Assembly: GCA_021234155.1 (NCBI GenBank)
Contig: JAJEKV010000104.1
Location: 3,397,985 to 3,461,984, forward strand
Direction of reading: 5' to 3'
Length of the DNA stretch: 64,000 bases
From: Isoetes taiwanensis
Taxonomy: Eukaryota > Streptophyta > Lycopodiopsida > Isoetales > Isoetaceae
Shown here: positions 36,612-48,861 of the stretch, in pieces
Position numbering within the stretch: position 1 is the stretch's first letter
Layout of the letters: each line of letters begins with the position of its first letter
Position numbers and translations under genes: made by a program
Notes under the pieces: generated by a model
Told to the model about the DNA's origin: nothing
What the model saw: the letters and a program-made list of their open reading frames with translations, nothing else
Databases searched by the model: none

Positions 36612-39354
36612 GGCTTCAGGCCGAGACTTCGAGCTTTTTGGTCACAAAGCTTTGTCAATAAACAAGGCTATTCATGCATACGGCCAACCTGATGATCATC
36701 AGAAGAAACCCACGTCAAGATTTAGCATCACTACTCAGTTCCATCCATGCATTGAAGAGGCGCGCAAGAAGCATTCCTCAGACAAGGCAAATCTTAACAT
36801 CTATCCTAAATATAGAGAAGCCCAAAAGTCAATGGCCGAAATGAAACCAAGAACCCAAAGATCCACCCATATTTCAAATCTGTGCTACAAATTGACACCT
36901 CAAGATGAAAAGGCAGGCATGAATCAACGCTATTCACAAGAAGATACGCATTCGATAAGATATATGCTTTAAAAAAAGAGCCTGCGAATCCTAAAGCATG
37001 AGAATGGACCAGGATTCTCGTGCACTCAATTAATACCAATTTCCCCACACCAGATATCAGTCTACAGAAAAGAAATTGATGGGTTGATCTCGTTTGAACT
37101 ACCTAAAAGAAGCTCTTCCATCGCTCTGTTTGAATCGAGATCATTGCAGAGCAAGAAAGGCGAGCTCGCAACACAAGCTACAATGAATTGGGTGCTTTAT
37201 TAAGAGAAAAAGGGGAGAAAAAAAGACGAATGGAAAAAGGATCAGAGGAAGAGAATTATTTGAGTTTTCTCGCTCTAATTATAGCAGATGGAGGAGCCTT
37301 TTGGTATCTAATTATAATAGATAGATGTCGTTGGTAGTGCCGCTAGATCCTGTATACTTAACTATCTGGGTCTGGGAAGGGATGAAGAGCAACTTATAGC
37401 AGGCACTGACCTTACTGGGTTTGAAAGCCCAATACCCAATAAATCGATCCGTTGATACTTGGACAAATCAAAGAGGTGCCCAAAAGAAAATGCAAAGGCT
37501 ACAGAAAAGCCCAACCCTGTTACGGCCATTCTAGAGGTAATTGGTGTCCCGGTCTACCTCTGGGACCACCCAACCAAGTCCGGCGATGGCCGGGTAGGCT
37601 TGTTCTGGTGGAAAAAAAGGCACCCAACAGCAAATAATTCTGCCCCCTTTGGTCAATCAATCATCCAAGGCAATACCCAGAAAAAAAAAAGAGTAAACTG
37701 TGCTTTTTTGTGGCCTGTGGTGCTAGATTCAAGCTTATTGTGTGGATGCGCTGGGCTGCGCTGTTGTTGTTTTATATGATCATGTGCACTCTCTTTAGAA
37801 ATGGACGGGGGACCCAGATCAGAAAAACTAAGAGTTTTTTACAGAGCCCCTCGTTGAAGAGCTGGTCCACTACCTTATTGCTCTGTCCCTCGGCCTTCCT
37901 CTGTCAGACGGTTTTCCGTTTGTGATTCTGCTCCGGCGTACGTGCTCTTTTTTGTTCGTCCTTCAACTTCTGCTTTTAAAAAGCATTCTGCCTATCCGAA
38001 TCGTAAGCATCTTCTCTGTAATCTTAGCATCTCCTACGGATTCGTACCCCGGAAATAAACCCAGTCTCTAATTTTGCCTCTCCGATCTTATCCGAACAAA
38101 ACTGAGCTCCAAAAAAACAAAACTGAGCCTCAAATCCGACATCATCTGATGCAAAATTCTGTTCCGGGCAATGGGCATCCAGAAAAAAATTCTAGCTTTA
38201 AATGAATGCAATGCAAGCTATTTTGCACAGATCTGACACTAGGAAAAATCTGTTGTGCTAAAAGCCTAAAACCCAGAAAAAAGCTCCACCTGACCACAAC
38301 AGACAATTTCTAGTTCAAATTTCAACTAGAGTTAGGTATGTATGGTACCAGAAACTACATAGTATAAAGACAACCAGTTTAAGGTCCTATCTTAGAAAGG
38401 AGATTCCAAATTCCTATTCCACTTTTACCTGAATAATTCTTTGAGGATGTGTATCTAGTCAACCTATATATGCAAAATATGTCTACCTAACTATATTATG
38501 CATTGTGCATGATTTGCCATGCTCAAATTTGTGCAAATTTTTCTACATTCCCATGGACAACTAGTCCCTGTTTCGCGCCGCCCTTTGCGAATGTAGATTA
38601 CCCCACCTAAATGTTGCAGTTTCAATTGTCCTTTTTACATACCCCACCTACATGTTGCAGTTCGAGTCAAATTGCTCGTGCCCTTTCTCGAGCCTATTAT
38701 GGCTTAACCATCACACCTGTCCATCAGCAATATTCCTTAGGCACCTTCTGTGTAAGCAATGTTGGTGTTGTGCGTGCATCTCATAGGTTAACTCCTCATT
38801 GAGTCATTGTCATTGAAACTAAAATGTGGCACGATAAAGTCTGAAATAGAATATGAAAAAAAAAAACTGCTTCCACCCATATTTCTTATATATACGATGA
38901 ATTTTCATAACCCTATTCCATAATGTTGTTGTAATGCCTAAATATTTTTCTTAATGAAATCTAACTTTATGCCCAAAATTTTTGCAGGAATTTAATGGCT
39001 TGGTTTTAGAAACTTTTTGTAGTGAGAAGGAAGATTTCCTACAAGTCCTAAACTTATCTGCTAATCTAGATGAAGAGACTGTAGATCGAAAAAACTTCAT
39101 GCTAATTCTATGCTATCCTGCTAAGTTTTAAATCTGGCTGGACAAATGCTATTAAACCCCAGTATTTTCCTAACCAAGTTCAATAGCTCCTCCTTTCCTT
39201 TTTTTGTAGTCAAAAGAAACTTGGTGGTCGTCGTCAATTTTAAACCACCATGCAACTTGACCACCAAGAAATAAACACTACATACATGCTTGCTATCCCA
39301 TTTTGTTTTGCCCATGCCCGCGCAGTTGATTTGCCTCCTTCCCATGTTCTCTGT
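36612..39354. other. Upstream region of the H+-ATPase gene and intergenic DNA
   Basis: Probably holds the promoter and an untranslated exon of the H+-ATPase gene (a CTTTTAG|GTAGTT-like donor on the minus strand near 37100). Beyond about 37.3 kb it is non-coding, with no recognised gene. Confidence 0.45.
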
Positions 39355-39458
39355 GGCCCCTTGTGCTGTTAAATCAAGGCCCCACTACCTAATTTTGTGC
39401 ATTACTGGCCCCTTGTGCTGTTAAATCAAGGCCCCACTACCTAATTTTGTGCATTACT
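39355..39458. repeat. 52-bp perfect tandem duplication
   Basis: The unit starting GGCCCCTTGTGCTGTTAAAT occurs twice head to tail with no mismatch, so the duplication is recent. Confidence 0.97.
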
Positions 39459-40560
39459 TACATTATCGTGTTGGATTATGGACAACCCACCCTTATTTTT
39501 TTCTAAATACATCACATTTGTTAAGTCCTCTTTGGCGTATCTTAGAGACCATATCTCCATGAATGCTTCCTAGGATGTACCCATGACTCTCTAACTTTAT
39601 ACCATTTACACCTCCCCTGCAGCCTTTTCATAATGGAATGGAAGTATTACATCAGGGACCTCTACGTTCCATGCAAAAAATCTGATCCTAGAAAGAGAGG
39701 ATGCTCACAAATCGTATCCATAGAGATGCCGGAGTACTTTTCTCATCTAATAAGCCGGACTATCCTTTCAGCATGACATGGGCCACAACCAAGATGCATC
39801 ATGGGATAGAATATAGTAGCATTATTGATCCAATACATCTTTGAGGCTAGGAGTGACCACAACCACACCACATGAAATTATCTCATATTCTCGTCATGGT
39901 CGGTAGAATAAAGGAAGTATTTCAAGACAGCCAAATTGCAAATACGTTGCTATTGGCCAAAATTTTGTTGCCCACATGACCATACATCTATAAATATTGG
40001 TTTCCCAACATGCAAAGCAAAGAGATACATGTGCTACTAATTGAAGTATCATTAATTCCGTTATTACTATGCCTATATTTTCCTTTCAATATTACTTCTT
40101 TTATAGTTGTTGTATAATGATAATGTGCACCATTTTATTCTAACTTTGTTGTCCTGAGAGGGACAAGAATCCCTAGTGCATTACATAATCATATTTGTCT
40201 AATGAAAAGAATATAATATACTGTATTCAATAGAGAAAAGATATTGATTGACTGATTGGATCTGTCATTTTCCTTGAGAAGTGAGCTTGAGCTTTAATCG
40301 TCACGTATGTATTGCTGGTTTCATGTTTTTGCTAATATTTGACATCAAAGTTGAAATGCATACATAAACAATGCATTTGCCTTGTTAAGCCTATTTGTTT
40401 AGCATAAGTTAATATTCTCCTTTTGTCTTCTCTTGCAAGGTTGCTTTGACAAAAAGTGTAAACGTTTGTTTTACACGACGTGCTTTATTTTGTCTCCTTT
40501 TGTATCTTGGCAATCTAGGTTGACCAACCTCTGATTATTGACGTTTGGCATTAAACCCAC
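39459..40560. other. Non-coding stretch
   Basis: AT-rich, no recognised coding or repeat feature. Confidence 0.5.
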
Positions 40561-40570
40561 AAAGGAAAGT

Positions 40571-41990
40571 GGGTTACTCTGGATGATGTCCGGAAGAAAG
40601 CGAACGTTCCACATGCAAGAGTTGCAATAGATGCTTCCAAAAACTGGCAACAAATTGAGGGCCGCGGTCACTGACAATATTATCTGGTAAGCCATGGAGT
40701 CGAACCACCTCTCGAAGCAAGAGAACCGCTGTGGTTTCACTAGAGATAGAAGTGCTGCAAGGAATGAAATGTGCCATCTTGGAAAAACGGTCAACAACAA
40801 CAAGGATGGTGTCATGGCCCTGGGAGGATGGAAGCTCGACAATAAAATCCACTGAAATACTCGGACCGGGCTGAACTGGTAAAAGGCCGAAGCGAGCCCA
40901 TGAGGAAGATGCCTTGGAACCTTGGCTCGGCGGCCAGATGTCACAGATCAAATAAAAGCTTCGACAGAGCGATGAAGACACAGCCACCAATACTCTCGAC
41001 TAATAAGTTCAAGAGTCTTGGCTACTCCAAAGTGTTCGGCCAGAGGTGAATCATGGCAAGCCCAAGAACACGAAGCCTAGAAGCACCATCCGCACATATA
41101 GAAGCCCATCACGGGCAGAGTCCATCTCGAACCTCAAACGATCATAGTCCGATCTCGTCTGCCGAGAAGATGATGCAGCGGCCAATGTGTGAGAATACAT
41201 CTTGAGCCAATGGATCGGATGGCGTAGATGCTTTCGAACATACTCCAACAAGGTCAGATCATGAGGCCTCTCGAACAAAGTGAGAGCCATAAATTGGAAC
41301 CGATCGGGCCCTAAAATAACTCGTGATTGCCGATCATATGCGGGATCACCTAGTTTGGGCTCAAGGTAGGAGCGTCGAGACAAGGCATCAGTCTGTCCTT
41401 GGAGGGATCCGGGGCGGTACCCGATCCGCGAAATCAATCCGGATAATACTTAAGTATGCCACCAGGCGGCGGCGGTTGAGCACTCGAAAGCGGTCAAAAT
41501 ATTCGAGATTTCGATGATCTGTGTAGACTGTGACCTTATAAGGAGATCCCTCCAGGAAACGTCTCCACTCCTCGAAAGAATCCACGATCGCCAACAACTC
41601 CTTGTCATAAATGGGATAGTTGATTTCAGCAGCCTGAAACTTTCGTGAATGATAGGCGATTGGATGCAATTCATGGTCATCCCCCTCCTGTGACAGGATC
41701 CCACCAAGCGCAAAATCAGAAGCATCTGCTTCAACAACATATGGGCGCAAAGGATCTGCATGAGCAAGAACTGGCGCCGTGGTGAAAGCATGCTTCAGGG
41801 TAACAAAAGTAGATTCCGCTTCCACAGTCCATTCGAATGGCATGTCCTTGACAGTGAGGCGTGTCAAAGAAAGAGCAATCTCCGAATATAGCCACCCATT
41901 CCAAAACCATGACAGACGAGCAAAAAGGTTGTCGAAAAGGGAGGTGCTCCTTGAGCCTGTTCTTTAGATAATGGATATTAGGGTGCAGTT
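40571..41990 (-). pseudogene. Truncated Ty3/gypsy pol (RT end, RNase H, integrase start)
   Basis: A second gypsy lineage on the minus strand. From 41867 the frame reads RLTVKDMPFEWTVEAESTF, the end of RT, then RNase H: YVVEADASDFALGGILSQEG, NYPIYDKELLAIV and VYTDHRNLEYF. After frame changes near 41450 and 41390 comes DALSRRSYLEPKLGDPAYD and the connection region (41437-41051). Integrase core blocks follow in 40990-40574: SISVDFIVELPSSQGHDTI and DNIVSDRGPQFVASFWK. It stops at SSGHHPE, just before the third catalytic position. Gag, protease, RT fingers, LTRs and the integrase end are missing. Confidence 0.9.
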
Positions 41991-42299
41991 GTATCTCAAC
42001 AGTCGGAGTGAAAAACTCTGAAACCACCAAACAGAAACATTAGAAACCAAAACTATGGTTAGACCACCACAACAATAAATGAGTTGTCAATCAAACCAAC
42101 TTTTGATAGCGATCGCTTTAGTTTCCAAGCAAGTGGTTACTTAGCATCTCATGAATGATTACTTAATAAATAATAATAATAAAGTCTATTAACGTCCAAA
42201 TAAAAGCCCATAGGCTATGGGACAAACATGCCATAATATGTCACAAAAGTTGTGAGATAAAAAAAGAAAAAAAAAAAGAAAAAAAGTTGTTGTCAGCAA
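41991..42299. other. Non-coding stretch
   Basis: AT-rich with an A/AG-rich run at 42258-42288. No gene seen. Confidence 0.5.
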
Positions 42300-42719
42300 T
42301 TATACTTCTTTATCTCTTGTGTCATGCAAGAGTTCCCGAAGGAAACAACCCAAATAAGGAAGTGCAGGATGATGTTGGAACAACTCGTCCATGGGTAAAT
42401 TCCAGGGTATCATAGAATATTTGGCACGGAGAGCATCATGCCTATGACATAGGTAGATAGCGTGATGCTCGGACTCTACCCCTTCCTTACAGATACAAAT
42501 TCTGTGATCTTCTTCCAGCTTCATCCATCTACCTTTCTCAATCATTAGACGGTGGGAGATCACCCGCATACATTGTATTTGCCCAGCTGGATATCTGAGA
42601 TCTACAGGTAGCCTTGCATAGAGGGACATTTCCTCCCTTTGAGCTTTAAACCTATCTCTCAGTTTATTGTATTTTTCTCGTAATAAAAAAACGTGATATT
42701 CTTTCATGCTTTCGCCCAT
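42300..42719 (-). pseudogene. LINE (non-LTR retrotransposon) C-terminal fragment
   Basis: The frame reads VISHRLMIEKGRWMKLEEDH, then RICICKEGVESEHHAIYLCH. This is the C-terminal zinc-binding segment that follows RT in many LINE proteins (H/SHRL.IE.GRW...C.C...E.EHH...C). Upstream ORF parts are absent, as expected for a 5'-truncated relic. The frame is open and ends with a normal stop. Confidence 0.7.
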
Positions 42720-42846
42720 AGTGCTTTATAACCATCAAGCTAAACAAGCCTTCACCTATACTTAGAATAGAAAGTGTTTTAATGGACCCCAATAGAATAT
42801 CGTGATTTGTTAATGATCGAAATTGCAGCTTGTTTTTTGAATACCT

Positions 42847-42873
42847 AGAAAGAAAGAAAGAAAGAAAGAAAGA
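42847..42873. repeat. (GAAA)n microsatellite
   Basis: About six to seven units of GAAA/AGAA. Confidence 0.95.
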
Positions 42874-43024
42874 ATGAAAACGTCCACGGAGACCAATAGG
42901 TCATGGGACCCATACAATGGGCTAGTACAATCATTACTACTAGGATTAAAAAACCCCTGCCTCGAAAGGTTTTCAAGGGAAAAACCTTTGCAGTAATGAT
43001 GATACTAGACAAGCGGAGATAATG

Positions 43025-43335
43025 CCTACTGAGGGCTCAGTAATTGCTGACGTTTATCTAGAACCTCAAGTATGTATAATGCCAAGTCATGCACAGATGG
43101 TGCTCTGAGAAGTTGTGGAAGCGTGGAATGGATTGCTAATGTCAAAAAATGATTCCGGACTATCTCAAAAGCAGGGCAACTCAGAAGAGTATGGCTTTCA
43201 TCTTCAATAACCTATAACTGGCAACAGGCACATAGTCTCGCTTCTCGCGGCAATTGCGGCCGCTCCCATCTACCTGTCTCAATCCGTAGCCTGTGGGACC
43301 CCGTACGAATTGATGCAATAGCTACAAGCTTGTTC
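43025..43335 (-). pseudogene. Second LINE C-terminal fragment
   Basis: The minus-strand frame reads RTGSHRLRIETGRWERPQLP, REARLCACCQL, one TAG, then VIEDESHTLLSCPAFEIVRN and LALYILEVLDKRQQLLSPQ before a stop. It is the same zinc-binding LINE tail as the neighbour at 42.3-42.7 kb but from a different copy, because both contain the same segment. Confidence 0.75.
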
Positions 43336-45160
43336 CTGGACAATGAAGCAAGCAAATAAGCAAATAAGCTTGGGGCCCTGGTGCCAAGGTGGGATTTATG
43401 TGTGCATGGTAATGACCAGTTTTCACCAGTTTATGAAAGAATGATTTTTATCGGCTACCGAGACCAATCGGCCTATGGGACCCAATGCTTGATCAATAAA
43501 AACAAAGATCAATAAAATAAATAATAGTGACATTTTTAATTTGATTAAAATTGGTACAATGAGAGGACATGATTCCATGAACTTATGCCACATAATGAGA
43601 TCTCTCTTATAAAATGTAAGTTGGTGGCAAGGTGACTTTAATGATTAAAGTTGAGACCACGAGAAAAGAGAAAGGTAATTATGCACGATTTCTCCTTTGC
43701 ACAACACGTAGGATGGTAACATATTTCCTTCTCGAGTTGTTTTAAATTCTACAATTCTAATTTTGTTATTTGAGTGTCGTTTAATCCTTACAATGAAAAC
43801 CATTTAAATCTTAGTTTATTCTATATTGATAAAAGATGTGACATAAAATATAAAGAGAGCTTTGCGGACAAGAAGTTGTATATGACAATTGCACTTAAAG
43901 CCGTACATCACAATGGGTATGCAGGATAAATTTGATGGTAAGTGTAGTGGGAACGTGTACTGTACTTTGTGGACCATTGCAACTTTGAAATAAGTCACAA
44001 TTATGTTTGTTACCCACTCTAGACAACAGCCATATGGTCGATGTGGGATGGGATATCTCTGAAAAGTGTGAACTGTGACATTTCTGGCGATTGTTCACAC
44101 ATGTTGTAATTGTGTGGTTGAGTAGAATAAAAAGAGCACAAATCATACTCGTAATGTGAATATATTCTCGTTTGTAGTTGCGTATGGATTTGGTGACACA
44201 TTTCACCTAACCTTTTTGGCTATTATCCAAAATATAATGGAAAAGAATTTAACCATGATTTTGAAACGAGCTTTATGATAGAATCTAGTGTTAAACCAAC
44301 ATAATGGTGCATATTGCGAACAATTGCAAGGTTTGTCTTTTCAATAAAAGAACAAGACAATATCAAGTTGTTTCCTAGAACACTATCAACTGATTTGTAC
44401 TTTAAGAAAGTACTTATTGATACTCCTTTGTTATATCCAATGCAAATGTTGCAATGTCTATTACGAATATCAATGTGTCATAAGTCCAAATCATGTCACA
44501 TTTGTTGTGTTGGCAATTTCTAAACTAGCTTACACATAGATGCTAGACAAGCGTCACTATCTATGCTACAAAGTCTAAACATCATAATAAAAAATTGAGG
44601 GCTTGGTGTTGTTATGCTATAAAGTTTATACTTTACAAGAAATTTATTGCGGTGGCCTTGTCGCGGCATGTTCTCTATCATTTATAGGTTAAAATTCTAC
44701 TTTGATCATGTATTAATTCAAGAACATGCAGGATTTGAACCCGCACTATTGCCTTTGTGTTTCCATGTTCTTAGGTTAGCGACCATGGGATTCCACTATA
44801 ATTCTCATTTGATCACTGTGGCATTTCTTATTTTTGCATTTCTTTCCAGTTCTTTGTATTTTTGCACCATCCCTTGATATGGCAAAATCAAAGAATATGT
44901 TTCAAATCAAAGGCCAACTAAGCATTTAAGTTAGGACAACCAATTCACCAAAAGTTAATGGTGATGCTTTTGTTCCATTGTAAAGATCTATGTTTCCCTC
45001 TTTTTGGTGGATTTCTTAGCACTCAATAGACTATAGTTCATATGTGATTAGGCCATTCATAGTTTTGTTCAATATTCAAAAGCCATTTGGTGTTCCTTGG
45101 CATATTATATTTAATGTCTTTGAGAATATATTTAATATTATATTTTATATTATATTTCCG
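43336..45160. other. Non-coding stretch
   Basis: AT-rich, no recognised gene or repeat. Confidence 0.5.
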
Positions 45161-45164
45161 TCTA

Positions 45165-45695
45165 ATAAGTGGTCTCTTCAACTTCCTCCTCTTCAATGGC
45201 AGAAGGTGTGGTCTTGGGCATGGGACAAGCTACTTCATCTTAAAGTGGCAGTTCTTTGGTGGCAGATTCTTCATAGGTGTCTGCGGGTTAATGTGCTTGT
45301 CCATAAGTTTAACCCTAGAATATCAAATCAGTGTCCAGTATGCAAGCGTGGATCTGAGACCATTGAGCATTGCTTTTTCATGTGTGAACACCTTAGACAG
45401 GTTGTTTTCCCTTTTTCAGGTTTCACTAACAAGTCAACAACTGCTTTTGGCAATTTACCCAAGTACCTGGACAGAGTTACAAGGCCAGGCTTTTCATCTA
45501 GCAGCAGGATGGTTGCTTTGGACTATCTGGAAAAGACGAAGATTGGTAATCTTCAAAGGTCTGGATGTGGCAGATAATCGTGTTCTCCAAGAAGCTCAAG
45601 GTTACATTGTAAAGTCGTATCATTGTTCTTCACTTGCCCCTCGCAAGAGGCGATTGATTTTTGAGGAGTATTTGGATGTGCACTCTTATGCTTAG
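45165..45695 (+). pseudogene. LINE RT C-terminal zinc-binding domain (zf-RVT type)
   Basis: Reads LPPLQWQKVWSWAWDKLLHL and VAVLWWQILHRCLRVN. The zinc motif CPVCKRGSETIEHCFFMC (CxxC...HxxxxC) follows. Then, in a shifted frame, AAGWLLWTIWKRRRLVIFKG and SLAPRKRRLIFEEYLDVHSY run to a stop at 45693-45695. One frameshift near 45400-45480 breaks the ORF. It belongs to another LINE group than the two minus-strand relics. Confidence 0.8.
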
Positions 45696-45699
45696 GCAG

Positions 45700-47868
45700 G
45701 TTGCTTCACTCGGTGGGTCTCTGCTTATCCGCTGAGATTTTATTCCTGTCTCTGCATTTATACTTGTATTTGACTCTTTGATTGAATATGTAGCATAATA
45801 ACAGGGGGTTTTCTTTGTGTTTTTGTACGCTTTTCACAAAGGTTTTCCTAAGATTTCATGGCGTATTCGAATGGATGTACTAATGCGTACATCTAGAGTG
45901 CACCATTTCTTAGTCGTTGATTTAGTTTTTTTTTTCAATGGTCCAACATCCAAGGGTTCACAACATGCAAGCCCTCTTTTTATTTTAGGGGCTGAACATG
46001 CAAGCCTCATGAATAGCATTTTATGGCTCGAAACAGGGCTTGCAAATCTGCAACAACAGGGATTAGCAAGATAAGATTGGCCCTTTGAATGAGCAGGAGG
46101 AGATGCCCTTTTTTCAATCTAACGATGAAGAAATTGGAAGTGCAAATTTCTTCTTGAGCCTACTGATTGTATCTGAGAGTCGATTTCTTCCTCAAGCATC
46201 AATTCTGCAGAGTTCTTAGCATGCCGGCATGAAGAATAACCTAAAAACATGGGCTTCATTTTACGCTGGACATGTTTTGGTCACGTACCTGGATATGTTC
46301 GCACTGGGCAGAATGACCGTATTTAGGGCCCGACCTTTAGTCTCTTTGTATCCGCATATTTTCCTACTAATTCCTTCTCGGATCTTGTGATATCAGCTCT
46401 TGAAGGGTATTTGAAGGGCTTTTCTTGTGATATTAGCTCTTGAAGTATTTGTGCGTCAAATTTTCTAGGGTTGGGCTCCTAAACTTGGTCGAATATTGGC
46501 AGGCATAGCTTGGTTTCGGCTTAATTTTAGCTTGATTCTTGGGAAGATTTGCCTTTTCTTGGGCGGTCGGGTCTTTGCGATCAAGTTTTACGTAGTCGGG
46601 TCTTTGCGGTCGGGTTTTTGCGATCCGCGATTTTGCGCGCCCACCCTCTGAGATACATCATGGGTTTTGCAGTAGAACTCTGAGCATGGGTTTACAACCG
46701 AGATATATGCATAGGTTTTTGACGAAAATGCGAGCCATGTCTGTTTCTCGGGGGGCACACCAAAGAACTTCGTTCGGTGATACCGGCTATATTAGTTGCA
46801 AGATTTTCGAGAGAGCAAGGCCTGTTGCTAAAATCCGACATGAACGATATAATAGCTCAGATGGATATGGTTTTGGAGGAATGTTCATAGTGATCCGTTA
46901 TTTTATGAAGATTGGGAATCATGAAAAGCAGTTGTGGAGTTCACCATTTGGAGTTTGCTTGCAGAGAAGCTTCCTCAAGATGTATTTTTACAATGCATTA
47001 CACTTGGCGCAAAGGCCATCATAGAGCTTAATCCGGATGAGACGATAGGTATTACAAACAATGCTTGCTACTTGGTTTACGCTAACTACCCTTGCGGTGT
47101 ATCGCTTAAGTATGAGACGTGTTTTGAGCACGTAGTGAATTCTATTCCTTTGCATAGATTCGACATTCTCTTCACGGTTGGGTACCATCCTTTGCACATC
47201 TGATTTTGGTAATATGTTTCGGAGAGGATTTGAGTAAAGGAGGTCATGCTTTGTCTATTATAGATCATTTGTGTGAGAAAAAATACAATAACATCTACAA
47301 GTGAAGCTTGTAGAACTTCTTTATTGATAAAGAAGTGCAGAAAAGGTAACCATGTTATACCTCCATTGCACATGGTATGAGTTTACTTGTCTTGCAAAAT
47401 GAAGGGCCCTATCCTTGAAACAACATGCAAACTTGGTTTATGACCATTATTAGGATGCAAACGATTTGCTAGTTTCTGGTTTGGGCAACATGCATAAATG
47501 GATTATTAAATGGGTCAACATCGACAATCTAAAGTAGGAGGATTATGAGTCTTGCATTTCATTTGGTACATCTATATAATATGCTTTATTTGGATGCAAT
47601 TCATATGCCATAATGAAGCCGATAATTGGCTCTTTTTTCGGATGGCCATACAATGCAAAATGACCCGATGGATGGTTGTGAGACAAAGATTTCGGCCAGT
47701 GTTTTTCTTTCTGCCTTGCTGTTTTGTGTCAAGTGCCTCATCCAGGTAGGGCACTTTATAATGCTGGATATTTTCATCGTGGGTGCATTTTTTTCCTGTA
47801 CAATTTTGTTCAAGTTAGAATGTCTGTTTGTTGTTATCAACAGAGATTGCTAAGGACTGAGCAACCAA
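45700..47868. other. Non-coding stretch
   Basis: No recognised family. A local repeat of CGGGTCTTTGCGGTCGGGTT-like phrases lies near 46560-46625. Confidence 0.45.
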
Positions 47869-48066
47869 GTGTGGTTGCACCAGGCAATCATGTCCTCAAA
47901 GATGATGCGCGGCCCGACAAGTATGCCTATACCCAAAGACACTGTTTTGGGCCTTCTTCAAGAATGCACAAAACTTCAAGACCTGGAAGTCAGCAGGCAG
48001 GTGTACAGTTTGATGGTTTATAATTCATTACATTCTGTTTCTCTCTTGTCAGACCATCTAATTTGA
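47869..48066 (+). pseudogene. Possible PPR-protein N-terminal fragment
   Basis: The frame reads IPKDTVLGLLQECTKLQDLE, then VSRQVYSLMVYNSLHSVSLL and SDHLI. It resembles the first repeats of plant pentatricopeptide-repeat proteins (LLQ.C.....L...R.V......), which are organelle RNA-binding factors. It ends at a stop after the DHLI block and no further repeats follow, so it is at best a scrap. A chance match is possible. Confidence 0.4.
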
Positions 48067-48417
48067 TAAATTGGGGCATTGTATGTAAATTGGGTTGATA
48101 AATCAGGTTCCATTGTAAGGTTGATGGTTGATGTGCATTGATACCAACACATGTTACCATATGCACTAGCATATGCATGACAATGTGCAGTTTACAATAG
48201 TTTACATGATTCTTGTATTGTTATATTCAGATTACAGATAATGAATATAATGCTAGATATTGATTACACAATGTACTCATAGTTCTTTGCAATGGAAATA
48301 ATTTGTTTGACATGATGTTATTGTGCTTTTTAGTAATTAATATTTATGCCCATAAAGTTTACCTATGTTTGCTTTTAGTTCTGACCAAGGGCCCAAAATT
48401 TTTTTTAATATAACAAT

Positions 48418-48861
48418 CACCAGACAACTACCATTAACATTATTAACACAAACCATTGCATTTAACACATTTAAATTAAAATCCCCCTTGAACCCCCTTT
48501 GGTTTGGGTGCATATTCACACGGGGGATTACGTAGGGCAGCGAGAGCCCCAAAAATATATTTATAATACATGTACAAAATTAACACCATTAAGTATATTC
48601 TCTCAAACCTTATAGTATTTTGCAAACCTTAATATACAGTATACAAAAACTTGTACATGCATACCCCACAAACGAGGATCGCTATGTACGGTCCAGATCT
48701 TGGAATAAAGGGCAAATATGCCCATCCGATAGCTCTCGTTGCCCGGAGTAACCCCCCGTGTGAATATGCACCCAAACCAAAGGGGGTTCAAGGGGGATTT
48801 TAATTTAAATGTGTTAAATGCAATGGTTTGTGTTAATAATGTTAATGGTAGTTGTCTGGTG
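48418..48861. repeat. Foldback element with about 120-bp inverted arms
   Basis: The left arm (48418-48547) begins CACCAGACAACTACCATTAA; the right arm (48729-48861) is its reverse complement, ending TTAATGGTAGTTGTCTGGTG. The outer roughly 110 bases match almost perfectly and the inner part (around GGGCAGCGAGAGC/GCTCTCGTTGCC) with mismatches. AAT flanks both sides, which could be a 3-bp target duplication. It looks like a MITE or foldback DNA element. Confidence 0.9.
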
